Of a DNA stretch of 64,000 nt, positions 27,401 to 37,219 are shown in pieces. The notes beneath the pieces are model-generated. The model was given only the letters and a program-made list of their open reading frames with translations, had not been told where the DNA came from and did no database searches. The position numbers and the translations under genes are program-made. Source of the stretch: Alteromonadaceae bacterium (GTDB lineage Bacteria; Pseudomonadota; Gammaproteobacteria; Enterobacterales; Alteromonadaceae); contig WKFJ01000065.1 of NCBI GenBank assembly GCA_014872785.1, positions 1 to 64,000 of the forward strand. The letters are read 5' to 3'. The first letter of the stretch is position 1; each line of letters starts with the position of its first letter.

Positions 27401-28090
27401 TTAACCTGCCGTTTTATGATTAGCCAATGCCTGACGGTGTAAAATACTGGAAAACTCTTCCATGAAATTTGCATAGCTGGTTTCCAGCTTTTCCACTCGG
27501 TGACTGAACCGGTTGTACGCAATGACCGAAGGTATCGCTGCAAACAAGCCCATTGCCGTCGCAATGAGTGCCTCAGCAATACCGGGAGCAACCATTTGTA
27601 AGGTAGCTTGTTGTACTTCACCTAGTGCGATAAACGCGGTCATGATTCCCCACACCGTACCAAACAAGCCAATGTAAGGGCTTATCGAACCCGCTGTGGC
27701 TAAAAATGGTAGGTGACTCTCTAAGTTATCAACTTCTCGTGATAGAGAAACCCGCATCGCCCTGTGCGTACCTTCCATAATGGCTTCAGGCAAAGATGAA
27801 GCGTTTTTGCTTAGTCGAACAAACTCTTTGAATCCCGCGCAAAAAACAGCTGCCATTCCAGGTACAGTTTGGCGCGCCGATAATTCTTGGTACAAACGGT
27901 TCAAGTCAGCTCCTGACCAAAATCGATCCTCGAATTTTTTTACTTCAGAGTTAGCGTCGTTAAGCGCCTTACTTCTTTGAAAGATAAAGGTCCATGACAT
28001 AATGGAGATGATAAGTAACAACAACATGACCAGTTGCACAAGCAAGCTTGCCTGCAAAAACAGGTCAAAGAATGACATTTCAGACGACAC
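27401..28090 (-). CDS. tolQ: Tol-Pal system protein TolQ
   Basis: 229-residue MotA/ExbB-type channel protein with three helices (about 14-36, 138-160, 172-195). LDLF-like N-terminus [38 protein letters not shown] and [24 protein letters not shown] are family hallmarks. The start is taken as GTG 28090, overlapping the ybgC stop by 11 bp, as in E. coli tolQ; an ATG four codons later (28078) is an alternative. Confidence 0.95.
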   Translation of the reverse strand: MSSEMSFFDLFLQASLLVQLVMLLLLIISIMSWTFIFQRSKALNDANSEVKKFEDRFWSGADLNRLYQELSARQTVPGMAAVFCAGFKEFVRLSKNASSLPEAIMEGTHRAMRVSLSREVDNLESHLPFLATAGSISPYIGLFGTVWGIMTAFIALGEVQQATLQMVAPGIAEALIATAMGLFAAIPSVIAYNRFSHRVEKLETSYANFMEEFSSILHRQALANHKTAG

Positions 28091-28493
28091 TCGAAAATTC
28101 CCCTAACATATTCTTGGGTATTGCCTTTGGTCTCATTGTACTGAGATCAACACAAGCAACCCTAACTAGCGCTTGCACCAGCAGGTCTTGTTGTTCGTTT
28201 AATATTTTTTGTTCGAACACCAGACTGGCGCGTTTTAATTCTACAATTTGACAGAAAATACTCAACTTGTCGTTGAAGCGAGCCGCTTGAATATTTTCCA
28301 TGTTCAGTGATTTGACGACAAAACCGATGGATTGTTCCAACAATTCATCTTGCTCAAACCCCAGAAACCTCAACCACTCGGTCCTGGCGCGTTCCATGTA
28401 CTTCAAATAATTCGCATGATAAACGATTCCGCCAGCGTCCGTGTCCTCATAATAAACGCGAACTAGCCACTCAAAAGTACTTTTTGGTTTCAA
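28080..28493 (-). CDS. ybgC: Acyl-CoA thioesterase YbgC
   Basis: 137-residue hot-dog thioesterase of the Tol-Pal cluster. The active-site motif [28 protein letters not shown] carries the catalytic Asp (D18). First gene of the ybgC-tolQRAB-pal-cpoB operon; it hydrolyses short acyl-CoA or acyl-ACP thioesters in related species. Confidence 0.95.
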   Translation of the reverse strand: MKPKSTFEWLVRVYYEDTDAGGIVYHANYLKYMERARTEWLRFLGFEQDELLEQSIGFVVKSLNMENIQAARFNDKLSIFCQIVELKRASLVFEQKILNEQQDLLVQALVRVACVDLSTMRPKAIPKNMLGEFSSVV

Positions 28494-28952
28494 AACGTGT
28501 TTCTTTGTACGGTAGTAAGTAGTGGTTAGTTTATCACAGCTGTAGATATTGTAATTCAGCTTCTGTTAACAAAGAGAAAATATTATAAATCTGTTAAGCG
28601 AATTTTCGATGTTCTGCCTCATTTTTAATAATCTAACTTCCCAAGCCACCTAAAATAGTGAACTTAGGACAAAAACAGTACACGTTTTCTCCTCAATTAA
28701 TAACAGTTCTTCCTCATTTAACTTTATTTATCTAGAAATAAATTGAGATATCGCTGAAAAACATGCAAAACTCGGTAATGAAAACCGATTTGCCAGACTA
28801 TAATTAATACCAAGATAACAACAAATCAAATATCAAATCATTACATTTCAATGGTTTAGGTTATCTTTTGATTATTTATCAAGCAGGTTAACGAAATGTT
28901 AAGGGCTATCAACCATTAGTTTTTCTAATGCTTATAAATGAATTTTTTTCAG

Positions 28953-28980
28953 TTGTGGGATTGCAGATAGGATTTATAAT
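28953..28980 (+). promoter_or_regulatory. Promoter of the plus-strand small RNA candidate
   Basis: -35-like TTGTGG (28953-28958), 16-bp spacer, and a consensus -10 TATAAT (28975-28980). The start point would be near 28986-28988. No coding gene begins downstream on this strand, so the promoter would serve the structured RNA ending at the terminator at 29088. Confidence 0.55.
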
Positions 28981-28985
28981 GCTCG

Positions 28986-29116
28986 CATGTTTCGAAGAGA
29001 TTGACCGGACAGTCAATTTTCTTGAGTTTATCTCCGATTTTCGGACATGTTCCTTGGATTTTATTTTCCTTCAACACTTGTTGTTTCGCCCGCTTAATTA
29101 AGCGGGCTTTTTTTTT
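28986..29116 (+). ncRNA. Candidate small RNA between ybgC and ruvB
   Basis: About 130 nt bounded by a TATAAT promoter and a strong terminator, antiparallel to both neighbours. It can fold into nested helices: CATGT (28986-28990) with ACATG (29045-29049), GAGAT (28997-29001) with ATCTC (29030-29034), and an inner hairpin ATTGAC/GTCAAT (29000-29005/29012-29017) with loop CGGACA. The T at 29001 and A at 29000 can belong to only one of the two inner helices. A CU-rich single-stranded stretch (TTATTTTCCTTCAAC) precedes the terminator, as in Hfq-bound RNAs. There is no convincing ORF. No known family is recognised. Confidence 0.5.
29088..29116 (+). terminator. Strong plus-strand Rho-independent terminator
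   Basis: A perfect 20-bp palindrome GCCCGCTTAATTAAGCGGGC (29088-29107) followed by nine T residues (29108-29116) on the plus strand. The minus side of the hairpin has no T tract (it continues GAAACAAC), so it does not suit the minus-strand ruvB transcript that ends at 29140. Confidence 0.85.
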
Positions 29117-29139
29117 GCCTGAATAAAAGTCAACTTACT

Positions 29140-30144
29140 CTAATCTGAAACCGTAAAACCAAAATGCGTGTAAGCTCGTTGGGTTGCAATTCTGCCTCTT
29201 GGCGTTCGTTGTAAAAAGCCCTGTTGTATCAAGAAAGGTTCAATGACATCTTCAATTGTGTCCTTCTCTTCACCGATAGCCGCAGACAAGTTATCTAAAC
29301 CAACCGGTCCACCCGAGAACTTGTCGAGTATGGCGGTTAATAGTTTTCTATCCATATAATCAAAGCCTTCTTTATCGACATCCAGCATATCCAGTGCTTT
29401 GTTGGCAACATCTTGGTTTACCTTGCCTTCGGCTTTCACATCAGCGTAGTCTCGTACTCTGCGTAAAAGTCGATTTGCTATTCGTGGTGTCCCTCTGGAT
29501 CGTCTTGCAATCTCGGTGGCACCCTCTTTGTCAATGGTTAACTGCAAAAAGTGGGCAGACCGCGAGACGATGGAAGTAAGGTCCTTTACGTTGTAGAACT
29601 CTAGGCGCTGTACGATTCCGAAACGGTCTCTAAGTGGAGAGGTTAGCGATCCGGCTCGCGTAGTGGCACCAATTAAGGTAAATGGTGGTAAATCCAGTTT
29701 AATAGAGCGCGCGGCCGGTCCCTCACCAATCATAATATCTAACTGGTAATCTTCCATTGCGGGATAAAGTACTTCCTCGACAACCGGGCTCAAACGGTGG
29801 ATTTCGTCAATAAACAACACATCATTTGCCTCTAGATTGGTCAACATCGCCGCTAGATCGCCTGCTTTTTCCAATACCGGCCCTGAGGTTGTTTTGATAT
29901 TCACTTGCAATTCGTTTGCAACAATATTCGCGAGGGTGGTTTTACCCAAGCCCGGTGGGCCAAAGATAAGCAAGTGATCCAGCGCGTCCTGACGTTTGCG
30001 GGCAGCTTCAATGAAAATCTCCATTTGCTCGCACACGTGTTGTTGTCCGGTGTAGTCTTGCAACAGCTTGGGGCGAATAGCTCTGTCTAATACCTCTTCC
30101 TCATCGCTGGCACCTGCAGAGATCAACCTATCTGCTTCAATCAC
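29140..30144 (-). CDS. ruvB: Holliday junction branch migration helicase RuvB
   Basis: Hexameric AAA+ motor that drives branch migration with RuvA. 334 residues: [20 protein letters not shown] (Walker A), [10 protein letters not shown] (Walker B), [18 protein letters not shown] (sensor 1/arginine finger), and a C-terminal winged helix ([18 protein letters not shown]). Starts at GTG 30144. Last gene of ruvCAB, 23 bp after ruvA. Confidence 0.97.
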   Translation of the reverse strand: MIEADRLISAGASDEEEVLDRAIRPKLLQDYTGQQHVCEQMEIFIEAARKRQDALDHLLIFGPPGLGKTTLANIVANELQVNIKTTSGPVLEKAGDLAAMLTNLEANDVLFIDEIHRLSPVVEEVLYPAMEDYQLDIMIGEGPAARSIKLDLPPFTLIGATTRAGSLTSPLRDRFGIVQRLEFYNVKDLTSIVSRSAHFLQLTIDKEGATEIARRSRGTPRIANRLLRRVRDYADVKAEGKVNQDVANKALDMLDVDKEGFDYMDRKLLTAILDKFSGGPVGLDNLSAAIGEEKDTIEDVIEPFLIQQGFLQRTPRGRIATQRAYTHFGFTVSD

Positions 30145-30167
30145 TTGCTATTATCCTATTGTCACTA

Positions 30168-30788
30168 TCACGCTACGCTGCGAAGCGCGTCGCGAATAAT
30201 CTCTTCGCTTGTTAACGACTCTTGATAAACGCCCTGCACCATTTTTTCTGCTTGCGCTTGTTTGTAACCCAGCGCAATCAAAGCAAAAATGGCATCGTCT
30301 TTAATCGACGTCTGCTGTAATAATGGCGTAGTTTCGGTCACAACTTGCTCTGGCGCCATAACTGTATCCACAGATTCGCCAAATAAAGACTTGAGGCGAT
30401 CTTTCATTTCAACAATTAATCGCTCGGCGGTTTTCTTACCAACGCCTGGCAGCTTGACCAATGACGTCACATCACCGTTATTAACGACCTGTACAAATTG
30501 CGCAGCCGACATACCAGACATAATAGTGAGTGCCATTTTAGGCCCCACACCATTGGCTTTTATTAATTCACGAAATAGCGAGCGTTCCTGCTTATCTGCA
30601 AAACCAAATAGGAGTTGGGCATCTTCACGTACGACAAAATGTGTATACACCTTCACTTCCATTCCAGTTTCAGGCAACTGATACAAGCTTGTCATGGGCA
30701 TTTGAATTTCGTAGCCAACCCCGCCTACGTCTATAAGTACATCTGGTGGGGATTTTTCGACTAGTATGCCTCTTATTCTTCCAATCAA
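30168..30788 (-). CDS. ruvA: Holliday junction DNA-binding protein RuvA
   Basis: 206-residue tetrameric junction-binding subunit. N-terminal OB fold ([27 protein letters not shown]), two helix-hairpin-helix motifs ([17 protein letters not shown] and [18 protein letters not shown]) and a C-terminal domain III ([21 protein letters not shown]) that contacts RuvB. Normal length (E. coli 203). Confidence 0.97.
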   Translation of the reverse strand: MIGRIRGILVEKSPPDVLIDVGGVGYEIQMPMTSLYQLPETGMEVKVYTHFVVREDAQLLFGFADKQERSLFRELIKANGVGPKMALTIMSGMSAAQFVQVVNNGDVTSLVKLPGVGKKTAERLIVEMKDRLKSLFGESVDTVMAPEQVVTETTPLLQQTSIKDDAIFALIALGYKQAQAEKMVQGVYQESLTSEEIIRDALRSVA

Positions 30789-30869
30789 GGTTAGCTCCGA
30801 ACTGTTTATTTATACAGTATCATTTCATATTCACCGCGGCACAGCAAATACTTTTTAGTGAAGTGCCCT

Positions 30870-31391
30870 TTAACGCAGTCTGCCACGAACGACTTTGCTG
30901 GCCTGTCCAGACAATTTAATGAGGTGTTGTTGTGTATGTTGATGGCAAAGCGCCACTGCAAGTGCGTCCGCCGCGTCTACCTGAGGCTTTTTGGTCAGTT
31001 CTAGAATATGCATCACCATATGCTGTACTTGAGCTTTCTCTGCGTTACCTTTACCAACAACAGATTGCTTTATTTGCCGTGCCGAATACTCCGCAACAGG
31101 CAAGTGTGCTTGTGTCGCTGCGACTATTGCAGCTCCTCTTGCCTGACCAAGTTTAAGCGCCGAATCAGGATTTTTAGCCATGAAGACTTGTTCAATAGCA
31201 AATTCAGTCGGCTTGTACATCTTGATTATTTCAGACACGCCCTCAAAAATCTGTGCTAACTTACCGGCGAGATCCGCATCTTGAATGCGAATACAGCCAC
31301 TGGCAAGGTATGCGGTTTTGTTGGCATTTTTTTTGACGATACCATACCCAGTAATCCGTGAGCCTGGATCGATTCCTAGGATAATTGACAA
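30870..31391 (-). CDS. ruvC: Crossover junction endodeoxyribonuclease RuvC
   Basis: Cuts Holliday junctions by paired nicking. 173 residues with the four acidic residues of the RNase H fold: D7 in [10 protein letters not shown]66 or so in AIEQVFM, and two Asp in [13 protein letters not shown]. It appears to start at TTG 31391, since the family N-terminus is [10 protein letters not shown]. YebC, usually upstream of ruvC, is missing; nudB lies there instead. Confidence 0.96.
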   Translation of the reverse strand: MSIILGIDPGSRITGYGIVKKNANKTAYLASGCIRIQDADLAGKLAQIFEGVSEIIKMYKPTEFAIEQVFMAKNPDSALKLGQARGAAIVAATQAHLPVAEYSARQIKQSVVGKGNAEKAQVQHMVMHILELTKKPQVDAADALAVALCHQHTQQHLIKLSGQASKVVRGRLR

Positions 31392-31409
31392 ACGTTAGAA
31401 TCCCAATAT

Positions 31410-31856
31410 TTATACCAGATGTGATTGCAGTCGTTTAACCGCGGCTACATTACTTGGTGACCATAATAGCGCAAGCGCTTTGTCGAGACTGAGCCAGTGG
31501 TAAGCCAAATGTTCCGTGAGGACAATCGACTCTTCTTTGGCAATTTTCAGATAAAACACGTACTCAGTGTTAACCGTATTTCCAGGCCCATAGCGGTATT
31601 GCCATTCTTTGCGTATGGCGTACTGATTCACCACACGAGCATCAACCAGGTGATATCCATTTTCAGGACTATTAACATCTACACCAATTTCTTCAGCGAC
31701 TTCTCTTATTGCTGTCACAAGAGGTTCTTCGCCCACTTCCATTGTGCCGGTAATAGACTGCCAAAAATCAGGATCATCTTGACGCTGTAGACACAGAATC
31801 TGATTATCCTCGTTATACACGACGACAAGCACAGATTCTGGTCTTTTAAAGCCCAC
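31410..31856 (-). CDS. nudB: Dihydroneopterin triphosphate diphosphatase
   Basis: 148-residue Nudix hydrolase of folate synthesis, removing pyrophosphate from dihydroneopterin triphosphate. The Nudix box reads GTMEVGEEPLVTAIREVAEE followed by IGVD (Gx5Ex7REVxEExGx pattern). The N-terminus FKRPESVLVVVYNEDNQILCL and ...HLAYHWLSLDKAL match NudB. Starts at GTG 31856, 5 bp after aspS, as in other gammaproteobacteria. Confidence 0.93.
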   Translation of the reverse strand: MGFKRPESVLVVVYNEDNQILCLQRQDDPDFWQSITGTMEVGEEPLVTAIREVAEEIGVDVNSPENGYHLVDARVVNQYAIRKEWQYRYGPGNTVNTEYVFYLKIAKEESIVLTEHLAYHWLSLDKALALLWSPSNVAAVKRLQSHLV

Positions 31857-31861
31857 CGGTA

Positions 31862-33625
31862 TTAGTCTTCTTTCTTCGCCAAGCTTGTAATTGCCAATTC
31901 TTCAAGCTGCTGCGGATTGGCAAATCCTGGGGCGTCGGTTAATGGGCATGCGGCCGTAGTCGTTTTTGGGAAAGCCATCACATCTCGAATAGACTCTGAG
32001 CCGGTCATCAACATAACCATTCTATCTAAGCCAAATGCTAATCCTGCGTGTGGCGGTGCCCCAAATTTAAGTGCATCAAGCAGGAAGCCAAATTTCTCTT
32101 CAGCTTCTTGTTCATCAATACCCAAGATAGTGAACACTTGTTGTTGCATTTCTTGGTTGTGAATACGAACCGAGCCGCCACCCAATTCGACACCATTGAG
32201 TACCATGTCATAAGCGTCTGATAAGGCGTTCCCCGGATTCTCAGCAAGTTGAGCTGGAGTCAGGTTGCGAGGTGCGGTAAACGGGTGGTGTAACGCGTGG
32301 AAGTTACCGTCAATTTCCTCAAACATTGGGAAGTCAACTACCCATAATGGCTTCCACTCACCTTCTAATAATTCGAAGTCTTCACCGAGTTTCAATCTCA
32401 GTGCACCCAAAGCTTCACATACTACTGTGTAGCTGTCGGCGCCGAATAACAATACATCACCGTCTTGCGCGTCAACTCTTGCTACTATTGCGTTTGCAAC
32501 CTCTTCACCTAAGAACTTCAGCACTGGCGATTGCAGTCCTTCTACTCCTTTAGACTTGTCGTTTACTTTCATCCAGGCGAGACCTTTCGCGCCATAGATG
32601 CCAACGTATTTTCCGTATTCGTCTAGTTGTTTTCTCGACAGCTTAGCACCGCCTGGTACTTTAATTACTGCAACACGACCATTTTCGTCATTGGCCGGAC
32701 CGCTGAACACCTTGAATTCTACATCCTTTACCAAGTCCGCAACATCGACGATTTCAAGTGGATTACGCAAATCAGGCTTGTCACTTCCGTATCGCTGCAT
32801 TGCTTCAGCAAAACTCATGCGTGGGAATTCGCCAAGGTCGACGTCTAATAAATTTTGAAACAGCTGCTTAACCATGGTTTCCGTTACTTGCATAACACCG
32901 TCAGCGTCCAAAAAGGTGGTTTCGATATCAATTTGGGTAAATTCTGGTTGGCGGTCAGCACGTAGGTCTTCATCGCGGAAACACTTTACGATTTGATAAT
33001 AACGATCTAGGCCAGACATCATTAACAATTGCTTAAATAGCTGCGGTGATTGCGGCAACGCAAAGAATTGGCCTTTGTGGGTGCGGCTCGGTACCAAATA
33101 ATCACGAGCACCTTCAGGGGTTGCTTTAGTCAGAATGGGGGTTTCAATATCTAAGAAGCCGTTGCCATCTAAGAAGTTTCTTACTGCACTAGTGACTTTT
33201 GCTCTGAATTGTAATTTTTCAGACATTTCGGGGCGGCGCAAATCCAGGTAACGGTACTTAAGACGTTGCTCTTCAGAGTTGTCTTGATTGAAATCCAATG
33301 GCAACACGTCAGCTTTATTTAGAATTTCCAACGATTTACCGAGAATTTCAATTTCGCCGGTGCGCATGCCTTTATTGACTTGTCCCTCAGGTCTTGCTCT
33401 AACAAGGCCTTCAATCTTCACGCAAAACTCTTGACGCAAACTGTTTGCTAACTCGAATACTTCGGGTAAGTCTGGATCATAAACAACCTGGACAACACCT
33501 TCGCGATCGCGTAAGTCCAAAAAGATAACACCACCTAAATCTCGACGTTTGCTCACCCAACCACAAAGAGTGACGTTTTTATCAATAAAACTGGCGTTTA
33601 TATTCCCACAATAATCCGTGCGCAT
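31862..33625 (-). CDS. aspS: Aspartyl-tRNA synthetase
   Basis: Charges tRNA-Asp. 587 residues: N-terminal OB anticodon-binding domain ([21 protein letters not shown]), class II motif 2 ([23 protein letters not shown]), the bacterial GAD insertion (about 280-400) and motif 3 ([15 protein letters not shown]). Size fits the bacterial type (E. coli 590). First gene of the aspS-nudB-ruvCAB run. Confidence 0.98.
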   Translation of the reverse strand: MRTDYCGNINASFIDKNVTLCGWVSKRRDLGGVIFLDLRDREGVVQVVYDPDLPEVFELANSLRQEFCVKIEGLVRARPEGQVNKGMRTGEIEILGKSLEILNKADVLPLDFNQDNSEEQRLKYRYLDLRRPEMSEKLQFRAKVTSAVRNFLDGNGFLDIETPILTKATPEGARDYLVPSRTHKGQFFALPQSPQLFKQLLMMSGLDRYYQIVKCFRDEDLRADRQPEFTQIDIETTFLDADGVMQVTETMVKQLFQNLLDVDLGEFPRMSFAEAMQRYGSDKPDLRNPLEIVDVADLVKDVEFKVFSGPANDENGRVAVIKVPGGAKLSRKQLDEYGKYVGIYGAKGLAWMKVNDKSKGVEGLQSPVLKFLGEEVANAIVARVDAQDGDVLLFGADSYTVVCEALGALRLKLGEDFELLEGEWKPLWVVDFPMFEEIDGNFHALHHPFTAPRNLTPAQLAENPGNALSDAYDMVLNGVELGGGSVRIHNQEMQQQVFTILGIDEQEAEEKFGFLLDALKFGAPPHAGLAFGLDRMVMLMTGSESIRDVMAFPKTTTAACPLTDAPGFANPQQLEELAITSLAKKED

Positions 33626-33966
33626 TTGCTAACCTTAATTACTTCGTCTAGTGACACGATTAGCCCCATACTGTTTATTGGGCAATCGCGTGAATTCAAT
33701 CGTTATTTCAAAGACCGCCAAGTATACCTGCAACGCCACAGAAGCACATCCCTGAATTACATCAAAGCACTGTTTGTTCGTTTCATTTGTCGGATTATTA
33801 GGCATAGTTGCGGCAATTGTTATTTTAGGATTAGCGCTCACAATGACTTTGCGCTAGATTTACTTTCATATGTTCTTTGTTTAATGCGACAGTAGTTCTT
33901 CTATTTGTAACCTTATACACATATGATAACTCTCTGTATTGCTTACTGTTTTATCCGGGAATTTGT

Positions 33967-36900
33967 GTGCCAACACGTTTAAACAGTTTTTCATTTTTAC
34001 TCTCTGTGCTTCTTTGCATTTGTTTTTTCAAAGCCGAAGCCGCGTTCTTCTCTTCAGTGAAACGTTTCAGTGTAGAAGACGGCTTGCCAGCCACCACCAT
34101 TTATTCGATGTTAAAAGACAATAGAGGTTACTTTTGGTTGGGCACGCCATCCGGTTTAGTGCGTTTTGATGGCTATGATTTTGAAGTTTACAGTCCTCAT
34201 AATACCCACAATAAAACCATCGAAGTAGCGAACGCAGGAAACATCTTCCAAGACAGTCAAAACAGGATTTGGATTGGCTCCTGGGGTAAAGGCGTTTTGA
34301 TTTACGACCAAAATTTAAATTTAATTGCGCATTATCAAGAAGACTTGTCTGACCCTAACGCGTTACAGAGCAACATGGTACAGGTCTTTTTTGAAGACAG
34401 TGACGGCAATATTTGGCTGGGTTCTAACGGCGGAGGTTTGGCGAAGTATGACGATGCAACGAAACAATTTACTAATTTTAAAAACACACCAGATGACAGT
34501 AAAAGCATAAGTCACAATCGTGTATGGAGCATAGCTCAAGACAGCAAAGGCAATATATGGGCTGGTACCAGTAATGGTTTGAACCTATTGACCGATCAGA
34601 ATGTCGGCACATTTGAGCGTTTTATGTCTATTGAAAATGAGCCTACCAGCATCGACCATCCTATTGTGCGTGCGCTTTATATTGACCAGAGTGACCGAAT
34701 TTGGATTGGCACCGAGTTGAGTTTTGGTGAGTTCAGAAAGGCTACGGGTCACTACAAGCCAAAGAACCCTCAAGGTGCCAATATTAACGCGGCGATAACG
34801 CGTATTCGCCAAGGCAAAGAGAAAGAAATTTGGGTAGGAACACAAAAAGGTTTGTACCGATATCAACCTAAAGATGACCAGTTCACAGCCTTAATCAACG
34901 CCACTAAATATGCGTTAATGCCACATGACGATATTCGCGACATTTACGTTGACCAAGAAGAGTCTATTTGGGTAGCCACCCGCTATGCCGGTTTGAGTCG
35001 CATTGAGTTTACGCCGAGTAGATTCCAAAAATATCAATATTATTCTGAACAAAGCGGCCTCCAGTCCCCAATTAAGATGGTGTACTCCATGTTGCAAGAC
35101 AGTGTTGGCAACGTTTGGATAGGCACCTCGGAAGGTTTACTACTTTGGACGCCAGAAGCAACGCGAAAAATCAGCTTTGATAACTTACCCAGTGACGCCG
35201 ATGTATTTGCTTTGGAAGAAGATGATAAAGGTAATCTGTGGCTAGGCATGGACAGTGGTCTGGGTATGTTACCGCTGGACAGGAGGTCGTTTGTCATCCG
35301 CAACGATATTCTCAAAGGATATGAAAATCTCGCCGTCACTAACTTGTATTTCAACAGCCGCAACTATCTCTGGATAGCCACTAATCACGCCGGTGCAGTG
35401 CGTTACAAGCAAGATGATGTCAGTTACTTTAAACACAATATTAATGATCCCGATAGCATTTCAGGCAATAGTATTGGTGAGATTTTTGAAGACGACAAAG
35501 GTCGCATGTGGGTGTCTTCTCAAGGCAATGGTGTTAACCGGTTAGATCCAGGCAGAACCAAGTTCTTCCATTACTCTGCAGGTGGAGATGAATCTTTAAA
35601 GTCGTCTTCGATAAACGACATTCAACAAACCAGCGATGGCACAATGTGGTTTGCAGGTGAACAATCATTGGACAAGCTCGACGATGTTACCGACACCTTT
35701 GAGAATATTACTCGCGGAGGAGGGCTAGAAAACGCCAACATAAGAGCAATTGTTGAAGATGATTTTGGCGACCTTTGGTTAAGTACTGACTACGGACTGA
35801 CTCAATATAGACGCAAGCAAAAGTTTTTTGTTACTTATAGGTCTGAAGATGGTTTACACAATAATCATTTTTTCCAGCGCTCACGTCTGAAAAGTGACAA
35901 ATATGGTATTTTCTTCGGCGGTAACAACGGCTTCACCCGGATTACCTCGGTCGTGTCAAACCTCAGCAGCCAACTACCTAACCCGGCAATAACTGGCGTT
36001 TGGGTCGACGGCAAAAAGCTTCCTCGCTTTTCGTTTAATGACGGTTCACCACTAAAACTGCCACATACGGTGAAGAATATTGAAATTCATTTCTCGGCAT
36101 TGGCATACACGGATACTGAAAACAACCAATATCGACATCGCTTAGTTAATTTTAACGACCAATGGTCTGACAATAGCAGAGAGAACAAAGTCAGTTTCTC
36201 TGGGCTTGATTCAGGCGTGTACACATTTGAGTTGAGAGCAAGTAACAGTTTTAACGTGTGGTCCTCGCGTCCCAATCAATTGATCATTGATATTAAAACA
36301 CCATGGTGGCGTCTATGGTGGTTACGGATACTTGCGCTGTTGTTGGTAGTCTCCACGATTTATGGCTGGTATAAACACCGAACTCAAGCGCTTGCGTCAC
36401 AAAAACGATTACTTGAAGAACAGGTGAATTTGCGCACTGAAGATTTAGTCAACGCGCACAAACAGTTAATTGAGTCAGAGAAAAACGCGTCGCTGTCAGG
36501 CCTTGTAGCCGGAGTTGCCCACGAAATAAATACCCCTGTGGGTATCAGTGTTACTGCCGCCTCGAATCTGATAGAACGTTGTAAATTATTACAACGCTCC
36601 TTTGATCAAGGTACATTGAAAAAGTCGGAGTTTGCAGGCCATGTAGATAACATTTTCCAAAGTGCCGATATGGTGCTTTCAAACCTTACCCGAGCAGCAG
36701 ATTTGATACGGAGCTTCAAAGAAGTATCAGTTGATCAAATCTCTCAACAAAGAAGAACTTTTAACTTCCGCCATTACTTAGATGAGATAATGGCAAGTCT
36801 TAATCCAAGGTTACGTCGAGAAAACGTCAGTGTTGAAATTGATTGCGACGCAGATATTCAGATTGACTCATACCCCGGCGCCATAGCCCAGTTAATAACC

Positions 36901-37212
36901 AATCTGGCGATCAACGCTGTCTTACATGCGTTTGAAGAACAGGACGGCGGCATTATTAAGATCCATGTGCGCAAATCGGGAGACATGATAAATTTAAATT
37001 TCAGTGACAACGGTCGCGGCATACCAGCAAGCGATTTAGACAAAATTTTCGAACCTTTTTACACAACAAAGCGCGGAAAAGGCGGTAGTGGTCTTGGACT
37101 ACAAATCATCAGTAATATCGTTAATATTCGCTTGGGCGGTACCATCAAGTGCGAAAGCGAACTAGGTAAAGGCACGACTTTTCACATGCAGTTTTTAGCA
37201 ACGCCGGCATAG
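33967..37212 (+). CDS. Two-component sensor kinase with periplasmic propeller domain
   Basis: 1081-residue protein of the 'hybrid two-component system'-like sensor group, but without a receiver. Start chosen at GTG 33967 (GGGA upstream), giving a clean signal peptide (RLNSFSFLLSVLLCICFFKAEA); the frame is open to a TTG at 33877. Residues about 30-690 hold two seven-bladed propellers of Reg_prop repeats (VEDGLPATTIYSMLKDNRGY, IWIGSWGKGV, IWLGSNGGGL and about ten more), then a Y_Y_Y domain (700-770), one helix (about 795-815), a coiled coil, and a kinase core: H in GLVAGVAHEINTPVG, N-box TNLAINAVLHAF, DNGRGIP and FEPFYTTKRGKGGSGLGLQI. No response regulator is adjacent. Convergent with the TRAP genes. 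Confidence 0.9.
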   Translation: MPTRLNSFSFLLSVLLCICFFKAEAAFFSSVKRFSVEDGLPATTIYSMLKDNRGYFWLGTPSGLVRFDGYDFEVYSPHNTHNKTIEVANAGNIFQDSQNRIWIGSWGKGVLIYDQNLNLIAHYQEDLSDPNALQSNMVQVFFEDSDGNIWLGSNGGGLAKYDDATKQFTNFKNTPDDSKSISHNRVWSIAQDSKGNIWAGTSNGLNLLTDQNVGTFERFMSIENEPTSIDHPIVRALYIDQSDRIWIGTELSFGEFRKATGHYKPKNPQGANINAAITRIRQGKEKEIWVGTQKGLYRYQPKDDQFTALINATKYALMPHDDIRDIYVDQEESIWVATRYAGLSRIEFTPSRFQKYQYYSEQSGLQSPIKMVYSMLQDSVGNVWIGTSEGLLLWTPEATRKISFDNLPSDADVFALEEDDKGNLWLGMDSGLGMLPLDRRSFVIRNDILKGYENLAVTNLYFNSRNYLWIATNHAGAVRYKQDDVSYFKHNINDPDSISGNSIGEIFEDDKGRMWVSSQGNGVNRLDPGRTKFFHYSAGGDESLKSSSINDIQQTSDGTMWFAGEQSLDKLDDVTDTFENITRGGGLENANIRAIVEDDFGDLWLSTDYGLTQYRRKQKFFVTYRSEDGLHNNHFFQRSRLKSDKYGIFFGGNNGFTRITSVVSNLSSQLPNPAITGVWVDGKKLPRFSFNDGSPLKLPHTVKNIEIHFSALAYTDTENNQYRHRLVNFNDQWSDNSRENKVSFSGLDSGVYTFELRASNSFNVWSSRPNQLIIDIKTPWWRLWWLRILALLLVVSTIYGWYKHRTQALASQKRLLEEQVNLRTEDLVNAHKQLIESEKNASLSGLVAGVAHEINTPVGISVTAASNLIERCKLLQRSFDQGTLKKSEFAGHVDNIFQSADMVLSNLTRAADLIRSFKEVSVDQISQQRRTFNFRHYLDEIMASLNPRLRRENVSVEIDCDADIQIDSYPGAIAQLITNLAINAVLHAFEEQDGGIIKIHVRKSGDMINLNFSDNGRGIPASDLDKIFEPFYTTKRGKGGSGLGLQIISNIVNIRLGGTIKCESELGKGTTFHMQFLATPA

Positions 37213-37219
37213 CGCTAAT

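Noticed and set aside
29088-29107. The palindrome as terminator of ruvB
   Set aside because: Reading the minus strand, the hairpin is preceded by A residues and not followed by a T tract, so it fits only a plus-strand transcript.
33635-33841. A 68-codon minus-strand frame just upstream of aspS
   Set aside because: It has no recognisable family or signal peptide and covers the interval that must hold the promoters of aspS and the divergent sensor kinase.
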